Assembly: GCA_037444005.1 (NCBI GenBank)
Contig: JBBING010000010.1
Span: forward strand, 1 to 50,150
Reading direction: 5' to 3'
Source: DATLZC01 sp037444005
Lineage (GTDB): Bacteria; Chloroflexota; Dehalococcoidia; DSTF01; JACRBR01
Length of the DNA stretch: 50,150 bases
Shown: one piece after another, positions 31,610 through 42,285 of the stretch
Position numbering within the stretch: position 1 is the first letter of the stretch
How the letters are laid out: the number at the start of each line of letters is the position of its first letter
Notes under the pieces: generated by a model
Told to the model about the DNA's origin: nothing
What the model saw: the letters and a program-made list of their open reading frames with translations, nothing else
Databases searched by the model: none
Translations under genes and position numbers: made by a program

Positions 31610-31690
31610 CGCGGCGAAACCACGGTGGCGGAGGAAGGAGGTCCGTACTCGATTCTCTTTGTGAGGGACGCGGCGCATCACACGAGTTCA

Positions 31691-31822
31691 AGCGCCAGGT
31701 CCGCCTCCGGCGGATGACGAGGCGGAGGCTCATCGAACCACTCGGCGGATAGCCTCCCGGCTCGCACGGTCGTTACGGTCGGAGCAAACCGGGGGTGAGA
31801 GCCCCCGACAAAGGCCGGCCGG
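31691..31822 (+). ncRNA. glmS self-cleaving ribozyme
   Basis: Metabolite-sensing ribozyme (Rfam glmS class) that cuts its own mRNA when glucosamine-6-phosphate is bound. The conserved core reads AGCGCC at the cut site (predicted between 31691 and 31692), hairpin GTCCGCC/GGCGGAT, TGACGAGG (31715-31722), GGAGGCT...ATCGAA, CGGCGGAT, AGCCTCCCGG, then AAACC, the hairpin GGGGG-TGAGAG-CCCCC, and GACAAAG. The helix GGTCGG/CCGGCC (31777-31782 with 31815-31820) closes the last domain. These blocks match the Bacillus subtilis ribozyme one by one, with higher GC helices. It lies directly upstream of glmS, the gene it controls elsewhere. Confidence 0.93.
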
Positions 31823-31952
31823 CGTGCGCTTCCGGCCTCGCCGGAAGCTTGCGCGCTCCCTCACGAACCAGGTCGTTCGGCGATAGGGCCGCTCGCGCGC
31901 CGCGCAGCGCTGGCTGCGTCGTGCGGCGTTGGCCCGAACGAAGGGAGCCACG
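31823..31952 (+). other. Structured rest of the glmS leader
   Basis: After the ribozyme an 8-bp hairpin CTTCCGGC-CTC-GCCGGAAG (31829-31847) follows. Further on, CGTTCG (31874-31879) and GGCC (31887-31890) can pair with GGCC (31931-31934) and CGAACG (31935-31940), which end just before the AAGGGAG ribosome binding site. No reading frame is convincing here. Confidence 0.45.
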
Positions 31953-33815
31953 ATGTGCGGAATCGCAGGGTACGCGGGGACGCGTGAAGCGGGCCCCATC
32001 CTGATCGACAGCCTGCAGAAGCTCGAATACCGGGGATACGACAGCGCAGGCATCGCGGTCATGGACGCGGAGGGCCGCATCCGGGTCGCGAAGGCTGCCG
32101 GGAAGCTCTCGGGGCTCATCGCCCGGCTCGAGGGCGCCTACCCACCCGGCACGACGGGTATCGGCCACACGCGCTGGGCCACGCACGGCCGGCCCAGCGA
32201 CGAGAACGCGCACCCTCATCTCGACTGCCACGGTGACGTGGTGGTCATCCACAACGGCATCATCGAGAACTTCCAGCCCCTGAAGCGCGAGCTGCTGGCC
32301 GCGGGCCACCGCTTCGTTTCGGAGACCGACACGGAGGTGCTCGCCCACCTCATCGAGGACGCTATCGAGGGCGGCGCCACGCTCGTGGACGCCCTCCGTG
32401 CCGCTATCGGACGCCTACAGGGGGCGCACGCCATCGTCGCCATGGCTCGAAGCGAGCCCGGCGTCATCGTCGCGGCGCGCGTCGGCAACGCGGGCGGCGT
32501 CGTGATCGGCTACGGCGACGGTGAGATGTTCGTGGCGAGCGACCTCCCTGCGCTCCTCTCCCACACACGGTCGGCCGTCTTCCTCCACGATCGGGAGGTC
32601 GCCCGCGTGACAGCGGAAGGCGCCGAGTTTCGCGACGCCGAGGGCCGGGTCGTCGAGCGGGAGCCGCAGACGGTGCCCTACGACCCCGTCGCTGCGGCCA
32701 AGGGGCCGTACAAGCATTTCATGCTCAAGGAGATCATGGAGCAGCCGGAGTGCCTGATGGACACCATCAGCGGGCGGGCGCTCTTCGACCCGCCGGGCGT
32801 ATCGCTCGACGACCTCGGGGCGCCGATGGAACGGCTGCGTGCGGTGTCGCGCGTCGTCCTGTTCGGCATGGGCACGTCGATGCACGCCGCGATGATCGGC
32901 CGGGCGTACTTCGAGCGGATCGCGCGCCTGCCCGCCGAGGTGGACAACTCGTCCGAGTTTCGCTACCGCGACCCGGTGATCGACGAGAACACGCTCGTGG
33001 TGTCCGTCGCCCAATCGGGCGAAACCGTCGACACCCTCGAGGCCATGCACGAAGCGAAGCGCCGGGGAGCGCTGCTCCTCACGGTGTGCAACGTGCCGGG
33101 CGCGCAGAGCACACGCATCGCCGATGGCACCGTGTACCTCCGGTGCGGGCCGGAGATCGCTGTCGCGTCGACGAAGACGCTGGTGGCGTCGGTGGCGGCG
33201 CTGTACCTGCTCGCGTGCCACGTGGGCATCGTGCGGGGGACGGTCGGACCGGACCGCGTCCGCGAGCTGTTGGAGCCGCTGGCGCTGGCGCCGTCGCTGC
33301 TGGGCGAGGCGCTCCGGCGCGAGCGGGAGATCGCGGCGCTGGCGCACCGCATGCACAAGGCGGAGCACGTGCTCTTCCTGGGGCGCGGCCTGCAATACCC
33401 GGTGGCCATGGAAGGCGCCCTCAAGCTCAAGGAAGTGTCCTACATTCACGCCGAGGGGTATCCCGCGGGCGAGATGAAGCACGGCCCCATCGCCCTCATC
33501 GACGAACGGATGCCCGTCGTGGCCATCGCCGTCCAGGACGGGACGCGCGACAAGATGCTCTCCAACATCGAGCAGGTCCGCGCCCGCGACGGCTTCGTCA
33601 TCGCCCTGGCCACCGAGGGTGACGAGGAGGTGGCGTCGAAGGCCGACGAGGTGATCTGGGTCCCACGGCTCCGGGGAGAGGCCGGGGCGGCCGCGCTGCT
33701 GCTTCCCATCCTGACGGTCGCGCCGCTGCAGCTTCTCGCGTACCATATCGCCCTGTGGCGCGGCTGTGACGTCGACCAGCCGCGCAACCTAGCGAAGACC
33801 GTGACCGTGGAGTGA
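31953..33815 (+). CDS. glmS: Glutamine-fructose-6-phosphate aminotransferase
   Basis: Makes glucosamine-6-phosphate from fructose-6-phosphate and glutamine, the first step of UDP-GlcNAc and peptidoglycan synthesis. 620 residues: N-terminal class II glutaminase with catalytic Cys2 (MCGIAGYAG), GHTRWATHGRPS and HNGIIENF; two SIS sugar-isomerase domains (VSVAQSGETVDT; HAEGYPAGEMKHGP) and the C-terminal QPRNLAKTVTVE. The start at 31953 leaves Cys exposed after Met removal, as required. Control by the upstream ribozyme is expected: high product leads to mRNA cleavage. Confidence 0.97.
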   Translation: MCGIAGYAGTREAGPILIDSLQKLEYRGYDSAGIAVMDAEGRIRVAKAAGKLSGLIARLEGAYPPGTTGIGHTRWATHGRPSDENAHPHLDCHGDVVVIHNGIIENFQPLKRELLAAGHRFVSETDTEVLAHLIEDAIEGGATLVDALRAAIGRLQGAHAIVAMARSEPGVIVAARVGNAGGVVIGYGDGEMFVASDLPALLSHTRSAVFLHDREVARVTAEGAEFRDAEGRVVEREPQTVPYDPVAAAKGPYKHFMLKEIMEQPECLMDTISGRALFDPPGVSLDDLGAPMERLRAVSRVVLFGMGTSMHAAMIGRAYFERIARLPAEVDNSSEFRYRDPVIDENTLVVSVAQSGETVDTLEAMHEAKRRGALLLTVCNVPGAQSTRIADGTVYLRCGPEIAVASTKTLVASVAALYLLACHVGIVRGTVGPDRVRELLEPLALAPSLLGEALRREREIAALAHRMHKAEHVLFLGRGLQYPVAMEGALKLKEVSYIHAEGYPAGEMKHGPIALIDERMPVVAIAVQDGTRDKMLSNIEQVRARDGFVIALATEGDEEVASKADEVIWVPRLRGEAGAAALLLPILTVAPLQLLAYHIALWRGCDVDQPRNLAKTVTVE

Positions 33816-33825
33816 GGGAGGCGCC

Positions 33826-34653
33826 ATGGACCCCCGCGGGAAGGTCGTGATCGTGACGGGGGCGTCGTCCGGGATCGGCCGCGCGACGGCGCTCGAGTTC
33901 GCGCGCGCCGGGGCTCGCGTGGCCATGGGAGCGCGACGGGAGGACCGGCTGCGAGAGGTGGCCGGACAGATCGAGGCCGCGGGCGGCGAGGCGCTCTGGC
34001 TGCGGACGGACGTCGCGCGGCGCGACGACGTCGAGCGCCTGGTGGAAGCGACCCTGGACCGCTGGGGTCAGGTGGACGTCCTCGTGAACAACGCCGGGTT
34101 CGGACACTACGCCCGCGTCGAGGACATCGACGAGGCGGACATGCGGGCCCTGCTCGACGTGAACTTCTTCGGCACGCTCTACGGTATTCAGGCGGTCCTA
34201 CCTCATATGCGGGCGCGCCGGACAGGGCACATCGTGAACGTCTCGTCGGTGGCGGGCCGGCAGGGCTTTCCGTTTCATGGCGGGTACGCGGCGGCGAAGC
34301 ATGCCGTCATCGGGCTCACGGCGGCGCTTCGGGGCGAGCTGGCGGGCTCCGGCGTCCGCGCGTCCGTCGTGCTTCCCGTCGGCACCGCCACGGAGTTCTT
34401 CGACGTCGCCCGCGACCCGTACGGGCTCGAGCCTGCCCCCATGGGCGTCGTCCAATCGGCCGAGCACGTCGCGAGGGCCATCGTGCGGTGCGTCCGGCGT
34501 CCCGTGTCGGAGGTGTACACCGTGCCCGGCCTGAAAGCGGCGTTGGCCATCGCGGTCGTCGCGCCCGTGCTCGCCGACGTCGTCGCCCGGCGCTACTACC
34601 TGCGCCGGACGCGAGGGCTCGACTTTGCGTCGCGGGGCGCGCCCGCCGACTGA
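33826..34653 (+). CDS. Short-chain dehydrogenase/reductase
   Basis: A 275-residue classical SDR. Cofactor loop TGASSGIG (residues 11-18), NNAG motif in VLVNNAGFGHY, catalytic Ser in VNVSSVAGRQ and YxxxK in GGYAAAKHAV. The Arg after strand 2 (GARRED) favours NADP(H). A hydrophobic stretch near the C-terminus (LKAALAIAVVAPVLADVVA) may attach it to the membrane. Ten bases after glmS with its own ribosome binding site, so probably part of the same transcript. Substrate unknown. Confidence 0.9.
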   Translation: MDPRGKVVIVTGASSGIGRATALEFARAGARVAMGARREDRLREVAGQIEAAGGEALWLRTDVARRDDVERLVEATLDRWGQVDVLVNNAGFGHYARVEDIDEADMRALLDVNFFGTLYGIQAVLPHMRARRTGHIVNVSSVAGRQGFPFHGGYAAAKHAVIGLTAALRGELAGSGVRASVVLPVGTATEFFDVARDPYGLEPAPMGVVQSAEHVARAIVRCVRRPVSEVYTVPGLKAALAIAVVAPVLADVVARRYYLRRTRGLDFASRGAPAD

Positions 34654-34663
34654 ACCGCGTTCA

Positions 34664-34692
34664 TTGACAACGGGCCCGATCGGCCCGACAAT
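34664..34692 (+). promoter_or_regulatory. Strong promoter with palindromic spacer
   Basis: TTGACA (34664-34669), 17-base spacer, GACAAT (34687-34692). The spacer holds the inverted repeat CGGGCC-CGATC-GGCCCG (34671-34687), a candidate operator that would block polymerase when bound. The gene at 34743 follows. Confidence 0.62.
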
Positions 34693-34742
34693 AGGGCCTG
34701 ACCGACGCCGGGAACGCCCCGCCGCATCCAGAAGGGGTCGCC

Positions 34743-35789
34743 ATGCATCGCCACGCGCTCTCGCCGCTCGCGCTGACTTCGCTCCTCGTCGCCATCGGGT
34801 TGCTCGTCGGCTCCGTCGCGTACGCGACGGGAAGGGCCGGCGACAGCGGCTCCGCCGCGGGAACCGCCGCCGCAGGGGTCGTCGTGATGGTCGCCGCGCT
34901 CGGGCTCATGTTTGCGAGCCGCGAGCGCGATTCGGGGCTCGTGTTCGCGCTGGCTGGCGGCGCCATCGGGCTCGCGGTCGTGGCGACGGCGGCGCTGGTC
35001 TACGTGGGCGCCTTCACCGGCGGGTCCGACGCGCCGGCGTCGGCGTCGGCCGCGCCAGCATCGGACCTCGCGAGCGCTCTCATGTCGCAGGAGATCTCCG
35101 AGCGGGACCAGCAGGAGGACGTACACGACGTGGGGGCGCATCCCACCATCGGGCAGTTCCTCTCGATGTCGGACGCCGAAGTGCTCGCGCGCGTGCCGGC
35201 GGGGACGCTCACGCCGGCCGAGGTGGGCGTGCTGAGGCAGCAGCTCCAGGCGGCGTACGCTGTCGCGCAGAAGTACTACGACGTGCGCGCCGCTGAGGCC
35301 GACGGCTATCGGAACACGACGAACGACGTGCCGTTCATGGGCGCGCATTTCCTGAACTCGCAGTATGTGGCCGACGGCGTGTTCGATCCGGCGAAACCGG
35401 AGGGCCTGCTCTACAGCAAGCTCGGGCAGGGCGACGACGCCGAATGGAAGCTGGTCGGCGTGTGGTACCTGCTCGTGCCAGGAGTCAACCCGGGCGTGAC
35501 GGCGACCATCCCGCCAGAAGGCTTCGCCGGCAACCTCGACCTCTGGCACGAGCACATCGGCCTCTGCACCCGAAACGGCATCATCTCGGAGAACAACACG
35601 CGGGAGGACTGCCTCGCGGACGGGGGCCGGTGGGTCGGAGACCTGCGCTGGATGATGCACGCCTGGGTCGCGCCGGAGGTCATCGACAATCCCGAGGGCG
35701 TGTTCACGTACCTCAATGCCGAGCTGTACCGGCAGCAGGTCAGGAGTCAGACGGCGGACCCCGACGCCGAGAGCCGCGCCGCGCCGTAG
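34743..35789 (+). CDS. Membrane-anchored extracytoplasmic protein, unknown family
   Basis: A 348-residue protein with three membrane helices near the N-terminus (about residues 8-28, 40-58, 66-91), a Ser/Ala linker, and a 240-residue domain predicted outside the membrane. The domain has regular His-rich motifs: PFMGAHFLN, LWHEHIGLC and WMMHAWVAP, with a Cys pair (about 14 residues apart) after the second. These suggest a metal site. I cannot name the family. AAGGGG ribosome binding site; own strong promoter; followed by a hairpin terminator. Confidence 0.78.
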   Translation: MHRHALSPLALTSLLVAIGLLVGSVAYATGRAGDSGSAAGTAAAGVVVMVAALGLMFASRERDSGLVFALAGGAIGLAVVATAALVYVGAFTGGSDAPASASAAPASDLASALMSQEISERDQQEDVHDVGAHPTIGQFLSMSDAEVLARVPAGTLTPAEVGVLRQQLQAAYAVAQKYYDVRAAEADGYRNTTNDVPFMGAHFLNSQYVADGVFDPAKPEGLLYSKLGQGDDAEWKLVGVWYLLVPGVNPGVTATIPPEGFAGNLDLWHEHIGLCTRNGIISENNTREDCLADGGRWVGDLRWMMHAWVAPEVIDNPEGVFTYLNAELYRQQVRSQTADPDAESRAAP

Positions 35790-35814
35790 GCGCCGCTGAC
35801 GAGGCGGAAACGAA

Positions 35815-35844
35815 CGCCGGCAGCGGTTACAGCCGCTGCCGGCG
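35815..35844. terminator. Hairpin terminator between convergent genes
   Basis: Perfect 12-bp stem CGCCGGCAGCGG / CCGCTGCCGGCG with loop TTACAG. On the minus side it is followed by TTCGTTTCC, so it fits the end of clpC best, and may serve both genes. Confidence 0.72.
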
Positions 35845-35869
35845 TGTGTCTGCGTGCGGACCGTGAGGC

Positions 35870-38332
<2,463 letters not shown>

Positions 38333-38475
38333 ATCGTTAATCTCCGTGCGCCAATCTACTCACACGTTAGCATACGGCCCGAGGCGCGTCTAGGCGATAT
38401 GACCTGTCGTCCTGGCCCAGGTTGTCACCTCGCCCGGTGCGGGGTCAGCCGGGCTACGTCCCTGCATGCTCCGGT
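38333..38475 (-). promoter_or_regulatory. Spacer between rpsA and clpC, possible clpC promoter
   Basis: A TATGCT hexamer lies on the minus strand at 38375-38380, about 42 bases before the clpC ATG. The CtsR direct repeat GGTCAAA is absent. No gene is seen. Confidence 0.35.
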
Positions 38476-39897
38476 CTAGCTCCCCTCCTCTGGATCTTCG
38501 GTCGCCGCGGCCTCCTGCGCATCCCCGGCTCCGGCCGAGGTCTCCTCGACGGCGGCCTCGGGCGCCGCTTCCAGCGCCTCCGCCTCCGGCGCCTCCTCCA
38601 GCTCGGCGGTCGGCGCCTCGTCCTCCGTGGTTGGGGTATCGATAGTAGCGCTCGGCTGCGGCCGTGGCAACGGCCCCTCGCGCCGCTCGATCTCCTCGCG
38701 AATCTCGTCGGGCACGGAGACGACCTCTCCGCCCTCGGTGAAGACGAAGCCCATCAGCTCCGCCTCTTGACGGGCCTCCTTGAGCGATAGCCCCAGCCGG
38801 TGCCGGTCGCGCTCGATGCGCACGATCTTCAGCGGCAGGATGTCGCCCTCGCGCACGACCTCCTTGGGATGGTTGATACGGCGGTCGACCAGCTCCGAGA
38901 CGTGGATGAGGCCCTCGACCGGCCCCTCGATGCGCGCGAACGCGCCGAAGGGGACCAGCTTCGTCACCACGCCCGTCACGACCTGGCCCACCTGGTACTT
39001 GTCGACGATGGTGTCCCACTGCTCGGGCTGGGCCCGCCGCAGCGACAGGGCGATCTTCTTCGTCTCGGGGTCGACCTTCATGATGTAGACGTTGACCTCG
39101 TCGCCGACCTTGTAGAGCTCCTCGGGCGACTTGTTCCGGTCCCACGAGATCTCCGACAGATGCGCGAGGCCGTCAGCGCCGCCGAGGTCGACGAAGATGC
39201 CGAAGGGACGGACGCTGCTGACGCGGCCCCGGCGAATCTCGCCTTCGCGCAGCTCCTCGATCAGGCGCTCTTTCTGCTGCGACCGCCACTCCTGCAGCGC
39301 GGCGCGTTCGGAGAGGATGACGCGGTTCCGGCGCCGGTTGAGCTCGATGACCTTGAGCCGCAACGTCTTGCCGACGGCCGCGCTGAGGCCCTCCCCGTTC
39401 TCGCCGCCCGGCTTCACGCCCACCACCTGCGATAGCGGGACGAAGGCGTGGACTCCCTCCACATTGACGAGGAGGCCGCCCTTGTTGTAGCCGGTGACCT
39501 CCGCCTCGAAGCTCTCGCCCTGCTCCATCCTCGCCTGCAGGATGCGCCAGCCCTTCTCTCCGCGGGCGCGGTCCACCGACAACAGAACCTGGCCTTCGGC
39601 GGTCTCGGGCTGAAGCACGTAGACGAGAAGCTTCTCGCCGACCTGGAGCTTGCTCAGGGGGTCAGCGCCGAGCGAGTGCATCTCCCCGACGGGGACGATG
39701 CCCTCCGATTTGGACCCGATGTCCACGATGGCCCCCTCGCGGGTGATGGCCATCACCGTGCCCTCCACCACGTCGCCGCGCTGGAGTTCACGAACGTCGA
39801 GCTCCTCCTCGAGGAGCGTCGTCATGTCGAAGGCGTCGTCCCCGGTCGCCTCGCGTTCGGGGGCGTCGCCGGGCGTACGCCACTGCTTGCTGCTCAA
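38476..39897 (-). CDS. rpsA: 30S ribosomal protein S1, four-domain form
   Basis: A 473-residue S1 with four S1/OB RNA-binding repeats (about residues 38-108, 123-197, 218-288, 305-374), for example GDVVEGTVMAITREGAIVDIG and RPFGIFVDLGGADGLAHLSEI. The N-terminal 35 residues and the long C-terminal Ala/Glu tail (from about 395) are low-complexity. TTG start after AGGAGG. It initiates mRNA binding on the ribosome; the strong hairpin in its own leader suggests autoregulation. Six-domain S1 of proteobacteria is longer. Confidence 0.94.
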   Translation of the reverse strand: MSSKQWRTPGDAPEREATGDDAFDMTTLLEEELDVRELQRGDVVEGTVMAITREGAIVDIGSKSEGIVPVGEMHSLGADPLSKLQVGEKLLVYVLQPETAEGQVLLSVDRARGEKGWRILQARMEQGESFEAEVTGYNKGGLLVNVEGVHAFVPLSQVVGVKPGGENGEGLSAAVGKTLRLKVIELNRRRNRVILSERAALQEWRSQQKERLIEELREGEIRRGRVSSVRPFGIFVDLGGADGLAHLSEISWDRNKSPEELYKVGDEVNVYIMKVDPETKKIALSLRRAQPEQWDTIVDKYQVGQVVTGVVTKLVPFGAFARIEGPVEGLIHVSELVDRRINHPKEVVREGDILPLKIVRIERDRHRLGLSLKEARQEAELMGFVFTEGGEVVSVPDEIREEIERREGPLPRPQPSATIDTPTTEDEAPTAELEEAPEAEALEAAPEAAVEETSAGAGDAQEAAATEDPEEGS

Positions 39898-39923
39898 CCG
39901 CCAAGTCCTCCTACGTACTGTTG

Positions 39924-39963
39924 CGCCGGACGGTTCACAAAGGTGGCGATGAACCGTCCGGCG
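39924..39963 (-). promoter_or_regulatory. Hairpin at the 5' end of the rpsA mRNA
   Basis: Perfect 14-bp stem CGCCGGACGGTTCA / TGAACCGTCCGGCG with a 12-base loop, between the -10 box and the ribosome binding site. The loop on the mRNA strand is TCGCCACCTTTG. It starts a few bases from the expected transcript start and ends 26 bases before the TTG. Not followed by a T-tract, so not a terminator. Confidence 0.7.
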
Positions 39964-39972
39964 GGCTATCGC

Positions 39973-39978
39973 ATTCTA
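39973..39978 (-). promoter_or_regulatory. Extended -10 promoter of rpsA
   Basis: TGC-TAGAAT on the minus strand; the transcript would begin near 39966, right at the hairpin. Confidence 0.58.
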
Positions 39979-40054
39979 GCACAGGTCGAGACCTCTGCCA
40001 TAAGAACGTCGCCTCTGGCGTTCCTGTGTCACTCCCGCGCCTCGTGTCGCCTCC

Positions 40055-40084
40055 TTGACAGGAGCGGGACGGGCCGTCTAGCGT
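40055..40084 (+). promoter_or_regulatory. Probable promoter of the marR-exporter operon
   Basis: TTGACA (40055-40060), 18-base spacer, TAGCGT (40079-40084). Transcript start near 40091, about 30 bases before the regulator. No perfect MarR palindrome is visible. Confidence 0.5.
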
Positions 40085-40122
40085 TAGTTGGTACGAGGCG
40101 AATAATTTCTGTGACCGGAACG

Positions 40123-40593
40123 ATGCTCGACGAGGCGAGATTGGCTCGCATCGCTCAGCTCTACGGCCGCGCCGTGGCGGCGGCCGATCCTCTGCGGGTG
40201 GGCCTGTGGCACGAACGCGACCTCACCACGCAGCAGCTCAGACTGCTGCTCTGCCTGCGCTCCAACGACGGCGCTTCCCTGGGAGAGCTGGCGTCGGCCC
40301 TGGGCGTGAGCGCGCCCACCATGAGCGGGCTCGTCGATCGTCTGGTGCGCCAGGGCCTGATTCGCCGTTCGGACGACGAGACCGACCGGCGCGTCGTGCG
40401 CCACCACCTCACGCCGGAAGGCCAAGCGCTCGTGGGTGAGGTCGCCCGAACCGGGCGCGCGTGGATCGAGCGAGTGCTGGGCAGGCTCACGCCCGAAGAG
40501 GTGGACGCGGTCGAGCGAGGGCTGGCGCTGTTCGTGGAAGCGGCGGAACAGGAGACGGAGACCTATGAGCGGACGGCCGCCCCTGGGGGCTAA
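40123..40593 (+). CDS. MarR-family transcriptional regulator
   Basis: A 156-residue winged-helix MarR protein: DLTTQQLRLLLCL, LGELASALGVSAPTMSGLVDRLVRQGLIRR (recognition helix SAPTMSGLVDRL) and the wing DETDRRVVRHHLTPEGQAL. Such regulators repress a neighbouring exporter until a ligand binds. I chose ATG at 40123; a GTG four codons earlier is also possible. The exporter gene begins 29 bases before its stop, so the two form an operon. Confidence 0.88.
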   Translation: MLDEARLARIAQLYGRAVAAADPLRVGLWHERDLTTQQLRLLLCLRSNDGASLGELASALGVSAPTMSGLVDRLVRQGLIRRSDDETDRRVVRHHLTPEGQALVGEVARTGRAWIERVLGRLTPEEVDAVERGLALFVEAAEQETETYERTAAPGG

Positions 40594-42271
40594 CGGTCCC
40601 GTCCCGATGGCGCAGACGAGCGGGCGCGCCAAGGCGCTCATCATGGGCGCGGCCATGCTCGGGCTGTTCCTCGCCGCAATGGACCAGACGGTGGTCGGCA
40701 CCGCGATGCCCAGGGTCATCGCCGAGCTCCGTGGCCTCGAGCTCTACTCCTGGGTCTTCACGGCGTACATGCTGACGTCGACGATCGCCGTGCCCATCGT
40801 GGGGAAGCTGTCGGACCTCTACGGGCGGAAGCTCTTCTTCATCGTGGGCGTCGTCATCTTCCTGCTGGGCTCCGCGCTGTCCGGCATGTCCCAGTCCATG
40901 ACGCAGCTCATCGTCTTCCGAGGGCTGCAGGGGATCGGCGGCGGCTTCCTCTTCGCCAACACCTTCGCCGTCATCGGCGACCTGTTCGCCCCCGGTGAGC
41001 GGGCCAAGTATGCGGGCCTCATGAGCGGCGTCTTCGGTCTCGCGAGCGTCATCGGGCCACTCGTGGGAGGAACGCTGACCGACCACTTGAACTGGCGCTG
41101 GGTGTTCTACGTGAACCTTCCGCTGGGTATCGTCACCATTCCGGTGCTGGCGCTGGCGCTGCCGTCGTTCGCGGGCGCGCGGGGCGACCGGAAGATCGAT
41201 TACGCCGGCGCGACGGCGCTCGCCGGAGGTCTGGGGCCGCTCCTGCTCGCCCTCTCGTGGGGTGGGCGCGAGTATCCGTGGGCCTCCACCCAGATTCTGG
41301 GACTGTTCGCAGCGTCGGCGGTCGTTCTCGCGGCGTTCCTGTGGATTGAGTCGCGCGCCTCGGAGCCCATCATCCCGCTCCGCTTGTTCCGGAACGACAT
41401 CTTCGCCGTGTCGATGCTGGTGACGTTCATCACCGGGGTCGGGCTCTTCGCCAACAGCATGTTGATCCCCCTGTTCATGCAGGGCGTCCGGGGCCAGTCC
41501 GCCACCATGTCGGGCCTCCTCCTCACGCCGATGACGCTGGGCATCGTCTCGGGGAGCACCATTGCGGGGCAATTCATCTCGCGGTTCGGCCGCTACCGCA
41601 CCGTGACGATGCTGGGCATCGTGGTGGTCGCCGGCGCCATGTTCCTCCTGTCGATGTTGCGTCGCGACGAGCCGTACATGGCGCTGGCCGCGAATATGTT
41701 CATGGCAGGCTTCGGGATGGGATTCACCATACCCACCCTGGTGGTCGCCGCCCAGAACGCTGTGCCATACGACGTGCTCGGCATCGTGACGTCGCTGGTG
41801 CAGTTCGCCCGCTCGGTCGGGGGAACCATCGGCCTCGCGCTCCTGGGGACGCTGATGACCAACAACCTGAGCGCCGACCTGAACCGCCTTCCGGCGTCCG
41901 TGGTGGAGTCGACGCCGGCCCCGCTCATCGAGCGGCTGCGCAGCGATCCCGGCGTCATCGCGAGCCCGCAGGGGCTCGACCAGCTCCAGCAGAGCGGCGC
42001 GCAGTTCGGCGTGGACGTCACGGCGCTGCTCGACGCGCTGCGCGACGCCCTGACCGACGCCATCGCGTTCGACTATCGCATCGCGGTGTTCGTGCTGGCC
42101 ACCGCCCTGGTGGCGACGGTGTTCCTGCGGGAGGTGCCGCTGCGGCGAACGTATGCGCCGCCGGTCGCGCTCGAAGGCGCCGGGCCGATCGACGCCGCGG
42201 TCGCCGGGCGCCCCGCGGCGTCGCCGCAGGTGGCGGCCGCTCGCGGGGACGCCGCCGACCCCGGCGAGTAG
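40565..42271 (+). CDS. DHA2-family MFS multidrug exporter (EmrB/QacA type)
   Basis: A 568-residue proton-driven drug exporter with 14 membrane helices. The DHA2 signatures are MDQTVVGTAMPRVIAEL in helix 1, SDLYGRKLFFIVG after helix 2, and FRGLQGIGGGFLFANTFAVIGDLF with the motif C-like GVFGLASVIGPLVGG. A loop around residues 445-485 between late helices is longer than usual. ATG at 40565 fits GGAGACGGAG and overlaps marR; a second ATG at 40607 is less well placed. Substrates unknown. Confidence 0.92.
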   Translation: MSGRPPLGANGPVPMAQTSGRAKALIMGAAMLGLFLAAMDQTVVGTAMPRVIAELRGLELYSWVFTAYMLTSTIAVPIVGKLSDLYGRKLFFIVGVVIFLLGSALSGMSQSMTQLIVFRGLQGIGGGFLFANTFAVIGDLFAPGERAKYAGLMSGVFGLASVIGPLVGGTLTDHLNWRWVFYVNLPLGIVTIPVLALALPSFAGARGDRKIDYAGATALAGGLGPLLLALSWGGREYPWASTQILGLFAASAVVLAAFLWIESRASEPIIPLRLFRNDIFAVSMLVTFITGVGLFANSMLIPLFMQGVRGQSATMSGLLLTPMTLGIVSGSTIAGQFISRFGRYRTVTMLGIVVVAGAMFLLSMLRRDEPYMALAANMFMAGFGMGFTIPTLVVAAQNAVPYDVLGIVTSLVQFARSVGGTIGLALLGTLMTNNLSADLNRLPASVVESTPAPLIERLRSDPGVIASPQGLDQLQQSGAQFGVDVTALLDALRDALTDAIAFDYRIAVFVLATALVATVFLREVPLRRTYAPPVALEGAGPIDAAVAGRPAASPQVAAARGDAADPGE

Positions 42272-42285
42272 CGCGAGGGTCACCA

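Noticed and set aside
31610..31690. RNase P RNA or tmRNA in the glmS leader (GAGGAAGGAGGTCCG looked similar)
   Set aside because: The conserved RNase P helices are absent and the region downstream matches the glmS ribozyme instead.
38333..38475. CtsR-type heat-shock operator before clpC
   Set aside because: The GGTCAAA direct repeat is not found.
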